DNA of 64,000 nucleotides from Haliclona indistincta (GCA_964017065.1 OZ024783.1:3211665-3275664), one strand, 5' to 3'. Shown: positions 10,920 to 23,910, counted from the stretch's first letter. Made by a program: numbers and translations. Notes: generated from the sequence alone by a model not told the origin.

Positions 10920-12225
10920 TGATGACTTAAACCTCTCGCTCACTCTCAAGGAGATGAGGATTTGGAGAGATTACTGAAACAAGAAATAGGGAAGGAGATT
11001 CTATGCTCGCCTTCATGAAGAAGAAAAGAAGAGAAAATAGCAGCTATCAGGAAAGAAAGGTGCATTACCATTCTAGTGCAGCAGCACTAGCACTCCCTAG
11101 TTATCAAACATTTTAACACATGTGCAAATTCTCTTTTCTCCAAACTATGACAAAATGCTGATATGCACTGCAGAATAGTTAATTGCTCCTCTAACTCATA
11201 CCTCAGCTTACATGGTACATATTCATCATGTGTCATGTGATCCACCGTACGTGCAGTGCAGCTGTGTCAACAATATTCTTTCTAGTTTGCCTATTATTCC
11301 ATTCTGAATTTCCAGTGAAAGTAGCCTATTATTCCTCACATTATTCTCAGTTTATAATTGAAATCATGCTCATCGACTTTGTCGCAACACTTCAAAAGTG
11401 TTTAATAGCATAAAATTGTCTCGAAGAATGATAAGAAAAATTAATTATTTTTTAGCAGAAGCTGAAGTATAGACTAAACTGAACATACAATAGTACATAC
11501 TGTTACTGTGTATTATTTTTACTCACACATTCAATGAAAATTTTTCACACAAGAACCTGAAAATAATGGGGAAATTTTCCCATTATTCTAGAATATTCTC
11601 CATGCAATTTTCCACTCCGTATTCTCAAAAATTATTCAAAATATAGTGGACACCCCTAAGTGCAGTATGCAGAGGCGGGATTACACTGACAGAGATCTCA
11701 GGTCTCAACTGACATCAGCATTTATTCAGCTAAGCATTTAGCCAGAGCAATGATCGCCATCTTATGTGGCTAGCAAAACCTTCCTCATAAGCAAGTCCAA
11801 TATGCACTCCTCGCGAGGTGTATGTGCATACCAATCAGGTGTTTAATTTAGGCTTAGCATTTTTGCAGTGACTCTATACCAACTCATCAATGGGCATGTA
11901 TTCATGATTGCCGGTGAGTTCATGTGTTGATTTTGTGTTCAGATATTGATCACAGCATGCACTTATTTCGGTACATTTTGGTTATAAATCTTGTGGACTA
12001 TAACTATACGATAGATCTGACAATATGAAATTTATCATGAATATGTTGTGTTTGTCTACATACAGGGAAACCCACGTACACTGGGAAATTCCCTGAGAAC
12101 AGATTCGGTATTCGTCCTGGTTATCGATGGGACGGAGTAGACAGATCCAATGGATCTGAAAAGGCAATGTTTCTGAGAAGGTGGCTATATCATGGAAGTA
12201 GCTTACAAGTGGAGTATACATATAC
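10920..12225 (+). pseudogene. BUD13: BUD13 remnant, copy 1
   Basis: 10920-11055 is a degraded copy of the BUD13 exon encoding KPLARSREDEDLERLL and a lysine-rich end. 12066-12225 is the terminal exon (acceptor TACAG) encoding [18 protein letters not shown], but a deletion breaks it before the final [11 protein letters not shown]13 belongs to the RES pre-mRNA retention and splicing complex. All other exons are missing, so this is a pseudogene fragment tail-to-tail with the next NLR. Confidence 0.8.
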
Positions 12226-12345
12226 CCTCTCACAAGTTATATATACTATGATAATAATTATGTCATGAGTACATGTACTAACATTGATTATGATTAATAA
12301 CTGTTTATAAAAAAGTTTTAATGTTATTATAAAGTCTAACGCGTA

Positions 12346-15304
12346 CTAAAACAATAATTCCTCATGTGTTTCCAACAGATTCTTATATTGTTTGTGTATG
12401 TGTGGTGGTAGATAGTCATAGTTTGATTTATGAAATATCAACTTCTTTAATCGACTGTTACCAGCAGCCTTGATCAGTTGGAGCAGTTCTGTTTCATTCT
12501 CATCACTGTTGTAGTGTATCCGTCCAATCTGTAGTACTTCTAGTGTGTGGTGTGACTGTACAATGTTAGTGAGAACCGGTAGATCACTGTCTAGTGGACC
12601 AACACTAATCTTTAGGTATTTCAGTGAAGTGATATTCATGATCAATGCAGCTAGCGGGCGAAGAAGGTTACGTGAGATGGTGAGCTCTTTGAGGTTTGTG
12701 TTCTCATGTAGGAGTAACTCATCATGAAGCATGATATCTTGTAGACCTAAATCTAATTTCAGTTCTTGCAGTGAAGATGGTTGAAATAATAGTGGAATGA
12801 GTGTATTCGTATGTAATATGATATTATTATACTCTAGCCTCCTCAGTCCACTCCCTGGTGCTATCAGCTGCTTTAAGATGACCTCATCATCATGATCATA
12901 ATAATCATGAATAATAATTATGACTAGACGACCAAGTTCACAAAATTCTATCAACGGAGCAAAAACTTGAGAAAAAAATAAAGATCTTAATGCAAAACAC
13001 AGATATCGAATTCTCTTCTTCGCAATAGGATAGGACCTGAGACCCTTTAACAGAAGATTAACTCCCTCCATTCCCATACCGTCGTCAATCCGTAGTCCCC
13101 ATCTTTCATCAAAGTGTCTGATGCAGTATCCTGTGGCATACCAGTCGAAACCAACCACTGGTTTAACATTGATTGTATCACGTTCACTATAGTCCACCTT
13201 CACACTATCCATAATGCTAGGACACTCATATGCACAATGGACCAACTGTAGACCCTCAGAGGCAAGCAGCTGTACCAACTCCTGGTACACAGGGTGACTA
13301 TGATAATCATCATGTCTGTACATTCCTGCCAGAAACCTCAAAATAACACTACCTTCCTTTAGCCATTTTACCAGTTCAAAGCAACTAGGATTCCCAATAG
13401 CAATATGGAGGGCAGTCAAATATTCTTGAAGAGTGAGATGGAGGAAGGAGTAGGAGCACCCAGGACCTGTACACACATTCACACTTGTGGTCTTTTTCAT
13501 TGTCCCAAGATGCTCAAAGTCCTCACCAAGGTCAGTGAAGACGAACCTTTTCTTGCACAGACTCTCATAGGCCACCTTGGCTAGCTGAAGAAGCTGCTGA
13601 GCCACTACAGGAGGAAGCTTGCTAATGTCCTCTGTACGCTGGAGGGAAGGAGGCATGCAATACTCACTAGGAATTTGACGTATAGACACGAGGTGCCTGC
13701 GAATGAGAGCACGAGTGAGAGTATCAAAGAGCTGTGTCATGGTTGTAGGGAAGGGAGTATCTGTGTCAAAGCTGTCCTGGTATATCAGGGCTACAATGAC
13801 GGCATTGAGAGGGATATACATCATACCATATATGGGAGGATTACTGGTGATGTAAGACAAGAACCCTGCCAGGATATCCCCACTAAACACGCTTATAGCA
13901 AATCGCTTGATATCCTCCCTGGTGAAGCCTAACACCTCGAGGTGCCTGCCTATGTTATGCTGGCAGAGACTCCAGAGCTCAGCACTTACTGAAGGACGAC
14001 TGGTGACAATAATAGTAGCCTCTGCCAGGAGCCTACCCTTGAGTAGATCTATGTAGACTGAGCCCTCCTGTCGCTGCTCACGAGGAAGCTCATCAAACCC
14101 ATCGCACACAATAAGCATGCCATTCCCTCTGTCTATTGCAGCCAAGAGCTCCTTCATTTTAGTGGTAGCATCACATGGCAGAAGGTCCCCAAGGCAGTGT
14201 GCCTCTTGAGCCTTCTTCTCCCTCAAGCGAACTAGTATCACTAACTCGTACTGCTTCACACTCTCTAACTCCTCCCACTTGTGACACACCTCCCATGCCA
14301 GTGTGCTCTTGCCGATACCTGGTGCACCCTCCACCAGGACACAACGTACTGGTCTACCATCCAATCTGGGCTGTAGTATATAATCTAGTGCTATCGGAGC
14401 TTTCTCACGCAAGATCTCTTCAGTTAAACCATGGAGACTTTTTCTAGTAAACTCATCTGCTTGCTTCCTGGTGATACCCTTCTTGCTGATGACAGCTAGT
14501 TCAATGTAGTGCTTGCTGGCAGTAGTGAGTAGCTTATCATCATCAGGGAGTGGCTGTCGGTAACAGTCCTTTAGGAACTGTTTGTACTGTTTCCTGGTGA
14601 TAGCTGAGGAGAGGAAATACATCATTCACTGGTCATTAGTGACTGAGTATGTCATTATACCTGTTGTACTTGAATGAGATGAAGAGGTGATGGAGGATGG
14701 TATCATACTATCATTGCTCTGTGCTGTAAGACACTGTCACATGTTATTCCACCATACACACATTCTCTACTCACAAGCTGATGTGTTTGGTGGTAGGGAC
14801 GACACCATTTGAGGAGTGTGCGACTTGAGTTGAACTACGTCAGAACACCATGCACTGGTCAGTGGATGTACTCAGACACACATTATCACACTCACCACAT
14901 GTGGACCTCAGCTTGCCACAGAGGTGCTGCATTGAACTGTCCTTCTCTAGTGCTTCCACAAACTTGTGGTAGTTGCTGGGGTCTAGACGGATTGCTGTTT
15001 CTGTCGCGACTAGTAGCTCCGTAACTTTCTGCTGTCTATGGGTCAAATCAGAAATGTTCATTCTCGTCTCTCGTGACAGTAGACCAGCAGAGTACAGTTC
15101 TGCAGCCAATGAAGTAGGGTCACCAATGGATTTGAACAGGTCAGCATAATGCCTTTGGAACGAGCGGTACTCAGCGCTCTCGGTCTCCTAAACAGCAGAC
15201 GAACAAGTATTATTTATTATACTACATACAACAAAATTACAGCTACGAGCTGATTCAGCTAAAGAAACAGTCTTTTTACGTACCAGATCAGCACGAGACG
15301 CCAT
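12346..15304 (-). CDS. CARD-NACHT-LRR receptor B with a nonsense codon before NACHT
   Basis: Exons: 15284-15304 (MASRADL), 14896-15187 (CARD-like), 14775-14834 (60-nt linker), 12346-14723 (NACHT-LRR). All junctions are in phase, but TGG in the TNDQW segment has become TGA at 14626-14628, so the full-length product stops after the linker. The remaining frame (14625 to 12346, 759 aa, starting MMYFLSS) is open, with P-loop GAPGIGKST, Walker B LIVCDGFDEL, sensor TSRPS, FLHLTLQEYLTALHIA and a C-terminal LRR region. It may be a pseudogene, or two separate proteins (CARD-only and NACHT-LRR). The stop could also be an assembly error; read support would decide. Confidence 0.75.
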
Positions 15305-15400
15305 AACTGTCGACTTGTCAACAAAACAAGCCACACCTTTCAAGGTTGTCAATGAATCTGATTAACTTGTGCATTTGACTTGTTGATAGAATTTACCACA
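15305..15400 (-). promoter_or_regulatory. Conserved 5' flank of NLR B
   Basis: Carries the shared GGTGTGGCT and ATTCATTGACAAC block between the receptor stop (15458) and the NLR ATG (15304). Confidence 0.35.
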
Positions 15401-15457
15401 ATAAGTGATAGTACAGAATATTTTACTCAATACCAAACAGTGCAGTGGTGTTAGTGT

Positions 15458-17384
15458 CTATTGTGAGAATGCATAATATAGTGGGTTTTGCAAGCCTTGC
15501 TGTGTAGCTGCATTGCCATGGTGATGAGTTGGTTCTCCTTGTCTAGCATTATAGTCAGGCACGAATAATCTTCCATAATCTGCAGTGCTATTATCAGGAA
15601 TGGAGTAGTGTGGAGCTGCCCTGCTGCTGGTGGTCAGCTTGGCTGGTCTCCTTACTGATTTGTACTGGTTCCCAGCAGTATCTTGCTGTCCTACTGGTGA
15701 TAGTAGCTGAGTGTAGTGAGTACCATAGCAATCTGGAGCTGCTGATCCAGGTGAGCTACTAGCTGTGGTCATGTACTGAGAGCATGGTTCTCGTGTGCTA
15801 GGGTTTATTCTAGTGTACACAGATGGTGGTGTGAGTGGCTTCTTGGCTTTCCTTGTAGCATGTACAGTGCTTGAATTACCATCTGATGGTTGACGTATTG
15901 CATTCACTGGTTCACTGTATGAGTTAGTGTCTATGCATTGAGCGACATCTTGAATGAAGACTCTCGCTGGTTGGACAAGTGTTGGTTTCTTCTCTGCAGC
16001 ACTTGGTAAAACAGAATCAACTGGGTCCTCATATCCAGAGACCACTGAGTCAGAGTGATTTATCTTCACTGAAGTCTTTCTATCCTCATCATAGAGTGAA
16101 TAACTGTTGTAATCAGTAGATCCAGTTGATCTTCTTAGTTTTCTCTTTTTTGTTCTAATAAAAAAATATTATTAATAGGTTAGTTAGTGTTGTCTCTTAC
16201 TGTGCATAGTAGTAGCATCCGATGATAATAGCAACTATGAGAGCAACTACTAGAATTATCACGATAACTGACAGAACAGTGGCAGTGGCTATTATAGGAA
16301 CAAGCCCTTGTTGACCTGGAGAGAGTGAGTGAGAGAGAATTAGAGTATCAGAGAGCAAGGGTGCAGTGGCGGTTCAAAATGTTTAGGGGCAGTTATGAGA
16401 TGTGTTTGTCTATGGAGAATAGTCAGCTGAGAAATCAGCAAATTTAGTTACTTTTATGGTTACTGTGACCTCTACTTTGCTAACAAATCTGCTCGTTAAT
16501 TAATACATAGTAATACTAGTGGGCCTGTAAGTTTTACAAAGCTATTGTGTGGTTTATTACTGGCTATGCAACTGTGAAATTTTAGGGGCCCATGTGTCCA
16601 GGCCCCTCTAGAACCACTACTGCAAGGTAGAGGGCAAGAGAGTGACAAAAGAGAGGCATTGGTGCTGAATTATCTTGCAACCTTGCTCAATTGGGACATG
16701 TATAGCTACAATTCCTACCGAGTGCTGATTGTGGTGTTGTCAGTCCACATTCAGTGATGAAGGTGTTGACATTATTCAAATTGTAAGGTACATACAAGAT
16801 CACATTGAGTGTCACTGTGTATCTCACTCCAGCTGTCAAACCATCAATCACTGTTTCATTCCTGCAGTGTTGTCTGTCGATAGAACAGCATTATTGATAT
16901 ACTCACTCACTAACACACTCACCTTGTTATACACTAGTCTGTTTTGATTGTCTCTGATTATCACCTGATAGCCAATGGCTGGCTTGCTATGGACAGTATC
17001 CTGACAAGGTCTAGTCACCTCATCCCAAGTGACATGAAGACTGGTCTCATTGAGCACAGTAACTCGAGGCACAGGACAATCACTGATACTGCATGGTCAA
17101 TACACACTCAGCTATATATTGTGATAAAAAGATATTATATGCACAAACTCCTCTTTTAATTCAATCTGCATGCATGTCTTAAACGCTTTTTGATCTAATA
17201 TACTGTATTTGTACCAGTATAGCACATACCTGGTGGTAATGGTTGTGTTCCAGGACTCAGTGATGCTAATCTGGTGTAGTAGCCTCGTTCCACATTCCTT
17301 TCAAAATTATGAAACGTGCGTATACTGTTCTGATCATTGTATGGAATGTACTTGATACTCAATACATCAGAGCTACCAACATAT
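15458..17384 (-). CDS. Single-pass FN3 receptor with tyrosine-rich tail
   Basis: Most complete receptor copy. An extracellular exon ends at 17230 (donor GTATGT). FN3 first half is about 16923-17082 (PRVTVLNETSLHVTW, GYQVIIRDNQ); second half 16719-16861 (ETVIDGLTAGVRYTVTL). The transmembrane exon 16201-16315 encodes a ~24-residue hydrophobic span ending GCYYYAQ. The tail exon 15458-16154 starts TKKRKLRRS, a stop-transfer signal, and continues 232 codons with SLYDEDR, GYEDPV, SVYTRI (fits S-x-Y-x-x-I), HYTQLL, HYSIPD and NPLYYAFSQ. The last two introns are in phase (1, then 2). The FN3 and upstream junctions do not phase with the best splice sites, so either I misplace them or the gene is decaying. 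The N-terminus and signal peptide are not seen. Confidence 0.6.
16364..16622. mobile_element. hAT-type MITE in receptor intron
   Basis: Ends CAGTGGCGGTTC and GAACCACTACTG form an imperfect inverted repeat. Flanks CAAGGGTG and CAAGGTAG agree at 6 of 8 positions, as an aged 8-bp target duplication. Inner repeats AGGGGC and GCCCCT also pair. No ORF. Confidence 0.65.
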
Positions 17385-17510
17385 AGACTTTTTCATCGAC
17401 CATCAATGTGCTAGGTACTGAAGCAATGGACATGAATAAATTGCTTATCATAAAACAATGCCAAATTGGCAGAATTTTTTATGTAGAATATTATTACCAG
17501 CATGCATGTA

Positions 17511-18210
17511 CTATGAAGCACCTAAGGTGCAGATGCCTCGGTGGAATGACACTCTATCCACAAACACAGCAACAGCAGATGCATATATACAGGATTTCTG
17601 TACAGCAATCACTGACAATGCAGTGCTTTAGTTATGCAATCAGAAGCCAATCAATGCTAACCACAATTCACTGGGCGTGTCTACAGTGTTTAGCTCAGCA
17701 CACGAGAGAGATAACTTTCATAGCTTGCTTACACAATTTCTCTTGACCTGCGCTACTATCTTGTAGTGAAATTCTAACCTATAAGCTTCTAGGTAGTCAA
17801 CTGTGGATAGCTTTGCCTTTCAAGATCGCCAGGAACAGCTCGATCGCGAGTAGGTGATCAAATTGCCCCATAACTCACGAACAAAGCTTCGTATAAAGTT
17901 TTCACACGTTCTAGAGCGACATAATACCGTGTACTACTTGCATTGCTATTTTCAGAGCTTAACTTTCAGCTTGCGCTACAAAACTGAACCAGCCGTGAGC
18001 AATACACGCGGTAACTTACGCACTAAGCTTTAAAATCAAACTTCTGAAAATTCAAATCCGAGCAAGTATCGATTTCTACTCGTGTTGCTTGTTTCAGCGC
18101 TTAGTTTTCAGTGAGCGACGAGAAATCGTTGCGACAGACAGACTGACTGACACCACGACTACTGTATGCCTCGTGGCTCCGCCCACACCGAGGCATAAAA
18201 ATGGTGCTAT
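17511..18210. mobile_element. GCCTCGG inverted-end element, copy 1
   Basis: Left end AGATGCCTCGGTGGAAT and right end CACCGAGGCATAAAAATGG are inverted. The same ends bound 47971-48550 and, more diverged, 23241-23825, 32951-33528 and 52591-53165. Contains a short GACAGACAGACTGACTGA tract; no transposase seen. Confidence 0.6.
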
Positions 18211-18387
18211 AAGGTGAGTACAGTGCTACCATGGAGTGATGTGTTGTGGTACTCTCTTTCCTTGTTTGGTGTTTTGAAATGTCATTAATACATGTACTAA
18301 CATTGACAATTATGATTAATAACTGTTTATAAAAAATATATAAAGTGTGAAATGTCAAACATGAACTACCGTTCTAACCTATTCTAA

Positions 18388-21368
18388 CTAATCATCCCAT
18401 CGTTCCAGCAGATGCTTAAATTGTTCGCAGATGTGTGGTGGTAGCTCATCATAGTCTCGTTTCTTAATCATCAACTTCTTTAATCGACTGTTACCAGCAG
18501 CCTCGATCAGTTGGAGCAGGTTTGTTTCATAATCATCACTCTTGTAGGGTATCCATCCAATCTTTAGTACTTCTAGTGTGGGGTGTGACTGTACAATGTT
18601 AGTGAGAACAGGTAGATCACTGTCTCGTAGACCAACAACAATCCCCAGGTAGGACAGTGAAGTGATATTCATGATCAATGCAGCTAGCGGGTGAAGAAGG
18701 TTACGAGTGATGGTGAGCTCTTTGAGGTTTGTGTTCTCATGTGGGAGTAACTCATCGTGAAGCACGATATCTTCTAGAACTAATGTCAGTTTTTGGAGTG
18801 AAGATGGTTGAAATAATATTGGAATGGGTGTGGTCGTAAGCAAATCAGGGCGGACACGATACTCCAGTCTCTTCAGTCCACTCCCTGGTGCTATCAGCTG
18901 TTGTAAGATGATCTCATCGTCATGATCACAATAATCATGATAGAGACATATGACTAGATAATCAAGCTCACAAAATACTTTTAAAGAAGGAAAAACTTGA
19001 GAAAAAGGTAACGACGTTAATGACAAATACAGATATCGGATTCTCTTTTTAGCAATAGGAGAGGACCTGAGACCCTTTACCAGGAGATTAACTCCCTCCA
19101 TTCCAATATTGTCTTCAATCCATAGTCCCCATCTTTCATCAAAGTGGCTGATACAGTATCCTGTGGCATACCAGTCAAAACCGACTACAGATACAACATA
19201 GATTGTATCACGTTTACTATAGTCCACCTTCACACTATCCATAATGCTAGGACACTCATATGCACAATGGACCAAATGAAGACCAACATTACGCAGGTAG
19301 GGACTATTATACGGGTTGCTAGAAAGTAGTTGTACCAACTCCTGGTACACAGGGTGACTATGATAATCATCATGTCTGCACATTCCTGCCAGAAACCTTA
19401 CAACAACACTACGTTCCTTTAGCCATTCTACCAGTTTAAAGTCACTAGGATTCACAATAGCAATATGGAGGGCAGTCAAGTATTCTTGAAGAGTGAGATG
19501 GATGAAGGAGTAGGAGCACCCAGGACCTGTACACACATTCAAACTTGTGGTCTTTTTCATTGTCCCAAGGTGCCCAAAGTCCTCGCCAAGGTCTGTGAAG
19601 ACGAACCTTTTCTTGCACAAACTCTCATAGGCAACCTTGGCTAGCTGAAGAAGCTGCTGAGCCACTAGAGGAGGAAGCTTGCTAATGTCCTCTGTACGCT
19701 GGAGGGAAGGAGGCATGCAATACTCACTAGAAACCCGATAAGTGGACACGAGGTGCCTGCGAATGAGACCACGATTGAGATTATCAAAGAGCTGTGTCAT
19801 GGTTGTAGGGAAGGGAGTATCTGTGTCGTAGCTGTCCTGGTATATCAGGGCTACAAAGACAGCATTGAGAGGGATATACATCATACCATATATGGGAGGA
19901 TTACTGGTGATGTAAGACAAGAACCCTGCCAGGATATCCCCACTAAACACGCTCTCAGCAAACCGCTTGATATCCTCTCTAGTGAAGCCTATCACCTCGA
20001 GGTGCCTGTCTATGTTATGCTGGCAGAGACTCCAGAGCTCAGCGCTTACTGAAGGACGACTGGTGACAATAATAGTAGCCTCTGCCAGGAGCCTACCCTT
20101 GAGTAGATCTATATAGACTGAGCCCTCTTGTCGCTGCTCACGAGGAAGCTCATCAAACCCATCACACACAATAAGCATGCCTTCTCCTTCTCCTATTGCA
20201 GCCAAGAGCTTCTTCATGTTAGTGGTAGCATCACACGGCAGCAGGTCCTCAAGGCAGCATGCCTCTTGAGCCTTCTTCTCCCTCAAGCGAACTAGTACCA
20301 CTAACTCGTACTGCTTCACACTCTCTAACTCTTCCCATTTGTGACACACCTCCCATGTCAGTGTGCTCTTGCCAATACCTGGTGCACCCTCCACCAGGAC
20401 ACAACGTACTGGTCTACCATCCTCTCTGGGCTTTAGTATATGATCTAGTGCTATCGGAGCTTTCTCACGCAAGATTTCTTCAGTTAAACTGTGGAGACTT
20501 TTTCTAGTAAACTCATCTGCTTGCTTCCTGGTGATACCCTTCTTGCTGATGACAGCTAGCTCAATGTAGTGCTTGCTGGCAGTAGTGAGTAGCTTATCAT
20601 CATCAGGGAGTGGCTGTCGGTAACATTTCTTTAGGAACTGTTTGTACTGTTTCCTGGTGATAGCTGAGGAGAGGAAACACATCATCCACTGGTCATTAGT
20701 GACTGAGTATGTCATTATACCTGTTGTGCTTGAATGAGATGAAGAGGAGATGGAGGATGGTATCATACTATCATTGGTCTGTGCTGTAAGACACTGTCAC
20801 ATGTTATTCCACCATACACACATTCTCTACTCACCAGCTGATGTGTTTGGTGGTAGGGACGACACCAGTTGAGGAGTGTGCAACGACTTGAGTTGAGCTA
20901 CATCAGAACACAATGCACTGGTCAGTGGATGTACTCAGACACACATTATCACACTCACCACATGTGGACCTCAGCTTGCCACAGAGGTGCTGCATTGAAC
21001 TGTCCTTCTCTAGTGCTTCCACAAACTTGTGGTAGTTGCTGGGGTCTAGTCGGATTGTTGCATCCATCTCAACTAACAGTATAGACACTTTCTCTGAGTC
21101 CACTAGTACTCCTCTACTGAATAGTTTGTTTTTTGTATCTCGTGACAGTAGACCAGCGGAGTACAGTTCTGCTGCCAGTGAAGTTGGGTCACCAATGGAT
21201 TTGAACAGGTCAGCATATTGCCTTTGGAACGAGCGGTACTCAGCGGTCTCTGTCTCCTAAACAGCAGACGAAGGTTACAGACAAGTATTATTATACTACA
21301 TACAACAATGCAGCTATGGACTGATTCAGCTAAAGAAACAGTCTTACCTGATCGGCACAACACGCCAT
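18388..21368 (-). CDS. CARD-NACHT-LRR receptor C, intact (925 aa)
   Basis: Predicted intracellular pattern-recognition receptor. Exons 21348-21368 (MACCADQ), 20959-21256 (CARD-like, 298 nt), 20835-20897 (63-nt linker) and 18388-20783 sum to 926 codons including stop, with introns in phases 0, 1, 1 and GT/AG at each. CARD-like fold at about residues 8-100 (ETETAEYRSFQ to ALEKDSS), Ser/Thr linker to about 165, P-loop GAPGIGKST at 260-268, Walker B LIVCDGFDEL at 331-340, then TSRPS and IHLTLQEYLTALHIA, and an LRR-like C-terminus (LKRLEY, LQKLTL, LKELTI). The CARD exon differs from its siblings in a 2-codon-longer segment (NKLFSRGVLVDSEK). The single long NACHT-LRR exon is common to all units. 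Confidence 0.85.
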
Positions 21369-21430
21369 AACTCGAGTCAACTAAACGAGCCACACCTTTT
21401 GGGCGTAGTTGTCAATGAATCTGATTATCT
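21369..21430 (-). promoter_or_regulatory. Conserved 5' flank of NLR C
   Basis: Short version of the shared GGTGTGGCT / ATTCATTGACAAC block. No receptor tail follows this unit, so the block is not merely receptor sequence. Confidence 0.3.
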
Positions 21431-21479
21431 ATGCTTTCATTTGTTGATGGAATTTCACACAGTAAGTGATAGTAATACG

Positions 21480-21715
21480 GCTTGCTACTCCTCAGTGCAG
21501 TCATTTCGACTGCTGTTAATCTTTGGAGCGTCCTGGTACAAATTATGAGTATAACTGTGTGTTTTGTGCCGTCAACACTTTGTGAAAACGTCGGGTCCGA
21601 GCATCCGAACTCTCGTCCGACAAAGGGTATTTACGGACAATGTACTTGGCCGTCTCGTACTCGTAGTGCTATTTACTTCTGCAATCGCTGTGAATGCTCA
21701 AGTACATCGCTGGGT
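21480..21715 (+). other. Cysteine-rich open stretch, origin unknown
   Basis: It replaces the receptor tail and spacer found at this place in other units. One plus frame is open through 21482-21763 with CTWPSRTRS and FCNRCECSSTS, and runs into the BUD13 exon remnant. It could be a captured fragment of another gene or random. I do not recognise it. Confidence 0.25.
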
Positions 21716-23240
21716 ATAAACATCTCGCTCGCTCTCAAGGAGATGAGGATTTGGAGAGACTAGTGTAACAAGAAAGAGGAAAGGGGATTCTATGCTCGCC
21801 TTCATAAAGAAGAAAAGAAGAGAGAATAGTACCTTTCAGGAAAGAAAGGTGCACTACCATTCTAGTGCAGCAACACTAGCACTGACTAGTTATTAACACA
21901 TGTGCAAATTCTCTTTTCTCCAAAGTACGACAAAATGCTGATGTGCACTGCAGAATAGTTAATAGCTCCTCTAACTCATACCTCAGCTTACATGGTACAT
22001 ATTCATCATGTGTCATGCATGTGATCCACTGTACGTGCAGTGCAGCTGTGTCAACAATATTCTTCTTATTTTGTCTATTATTCTATTCTGAATTTCCAGT
22101 GAAAGTAGCCTATTATTCCTCACATTATTCTCAGTTTATAATTGAAATCATGCTCATCGACTGTGTTGCAACACTTCAAAAGTGTTTAATAGCATAAAAT
22201 TGTCTCGAAGAATGATAAGAAAATGATTTTTTTGAGTATAGACTGAACTGAACATACAATAGTACATACTGTATTATTGTCACTCACACATTCAATGAAA
22301 CTTATCCACACAAGAACTTGAAATTAATGGAGAAAATTTCCCTTTATTCTGGAATATTCTCCAATTCTCCACTCCGTTCTTCCAAAAAATTAATTATTCC
22401 AGAATTATTATGGACACCCATATTAAAGCGCAGCAGTTCGAGGCTGGATTTCCAAAGATATCTCAAGTCTCAACTGATACCAGCGTCTTATCTAGACCTC
22501 AGCCCACCTCGACGTACGAGACACTGACGACTCACTCGATCTTTCACCACCAACACTCAAACAGCCGGCGCCTCTCCTGATCTTAGCCCTCAGTCGCAAA
22601 CACTGAAACAGAGCCATGATCATCCTCAAGCTCTGATCTACGTCCACCTACATGTAGAAGAGATCTCAGCCCTCTTAGAAGAAACAATCGACAAGATAGT
22701 CATCCCATGGTCATCCTGTACGACGGACAGCTACCAAGCTCACCAAAAAGTTCAAGATCGTCCAAAGCATGCTATGGTCTAAGTCCAGCAAAACAGCTGG
22801 TAGACACAACTCAGGGTCTACTGATCTTAGTTCGTCTAGAAGAGGCTGTAAGCCGACTCCAGATTTCAGTCCTTTTCGAAGAGGCAATAGTTCTTCTGGC
22901 TCGAAACACTGTCAGGGACAATTGCAGGATTACAGACAGCTGAAGTACTAGTGTTGAGAGATGAGATTATTGGAGGCACAGAGAGAAAGAGAAAAGTTCT
23001 TCAGAGAAAGGACTCAGAAATTTCCTGCAAAATTGCAGAGACTGTGTATCGGAAAGATAGAGTGACCCGAGATTGGTGAGAATAATTATGAGAAAGGAAA
23101 GATGAAGAAAATGGAGAAGAGGGTGAGCTATGTAGATTTGCTTGTAATGCTAAGAGCCCATAAAGAGCCAACTTTCAATGGTTTGGTAAACCATATGCTA
23201 ATCTTTCCTAGATACCTAATGTAGGCCCCCCCCGTGTCTT

Positions 23241-23825
23241 TTTATGCCTTGGTGGGTGAGCCTCCGGAGGCATACAGTAGTCTGTTTGTGTATGTATGTA
23301 TCATTCGATCTATTAACAGTAGCTAAGAAGCTAGCAGGCTACATGTAGGGCAAGCTCACTCACTTGCTGACATTATAGACAAGCCCAGTTTAATAAGTCA
23401 CCATGTGGTCAGCACTGTTTGGCTTCTGATTGCATAACTAAATTGCTGCAGCTTCTCCAATTACTGTGTGATATTTAAATCCAGTCAGCTGAATAAGAAT
23501 CATGTATAACTATAGGTGTAGTTATACTGTAAAGTATGTGCAGTGTTCATCTACAGCTTGTCTCTCACTAATAATTGAGTCTTGCTGCAGCTTTACTTTA
23601 TACTGATAATAACTACAGTAATTTGTGTTGTCAAAGCAAAACTGCATGTCCAGTTATCAGCAGCTCTAGTGCTCAAGGTGTCACAGCATTTGTGGTCAAG
23701 ACTGTCATGCTTCGTCTCCACTGTCATGTTCAGCTTATAGCTACTGGTACAGCTCCTTCACTGTATCTGTTGTCAATTAAATTGCACTGATCTGTCTGAA
23801 ATTCCAATGAGGCATAAGCACCATC
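23241..23825. mobile_element. GCCTCGG-family element in BUD13 intron, copy 2
   Basis: Bounded by TATGCCTTGGTGGGTG and ATTCCAATGAGGCATAA, diverged forms of the GCCTCGG ends. Copies at 32951-33528 and 52591-53165 came with the BUD13 duplication. A shared 71-codon ORF inside reflects that recent duplication. Confidence 0.55.
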
Positions 23826-23857
23826 AGTGCATTCGTTGTCTATAGTAAATCTACATG

Positions 23858-23860
<3 letters not shown>

Positions 23861-23910
<50 letters not shown>
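23861..23910. repeat. (TG)n microsatellite
   Basis: About 25 TG units directly 5' of the SINE. Lengths differ at 33565-33594 and 53204-53243. Confidence 0.95.

Noticed and set aside
13675..13932. Plus-strand ORFs over the middle of NACHT in several units
   Set aside because: Also antisense shadows with no start or splice support.
14175..14447. Plus-strand ORF opposite the NACHT P-loop region, repeated at 20259, 27862, 45455, 56972 and 62915
   Set aside because: Antisense shadow of the NACHT exon; its conservation follows the minus-strand protein.
23575..23790. 71-codon ORF shared by three BUD13 introns (also 33276 and 52915)
   Set aside because: Lies within a GCCTCGG-type element; identity is explained by recent segmental duplication.
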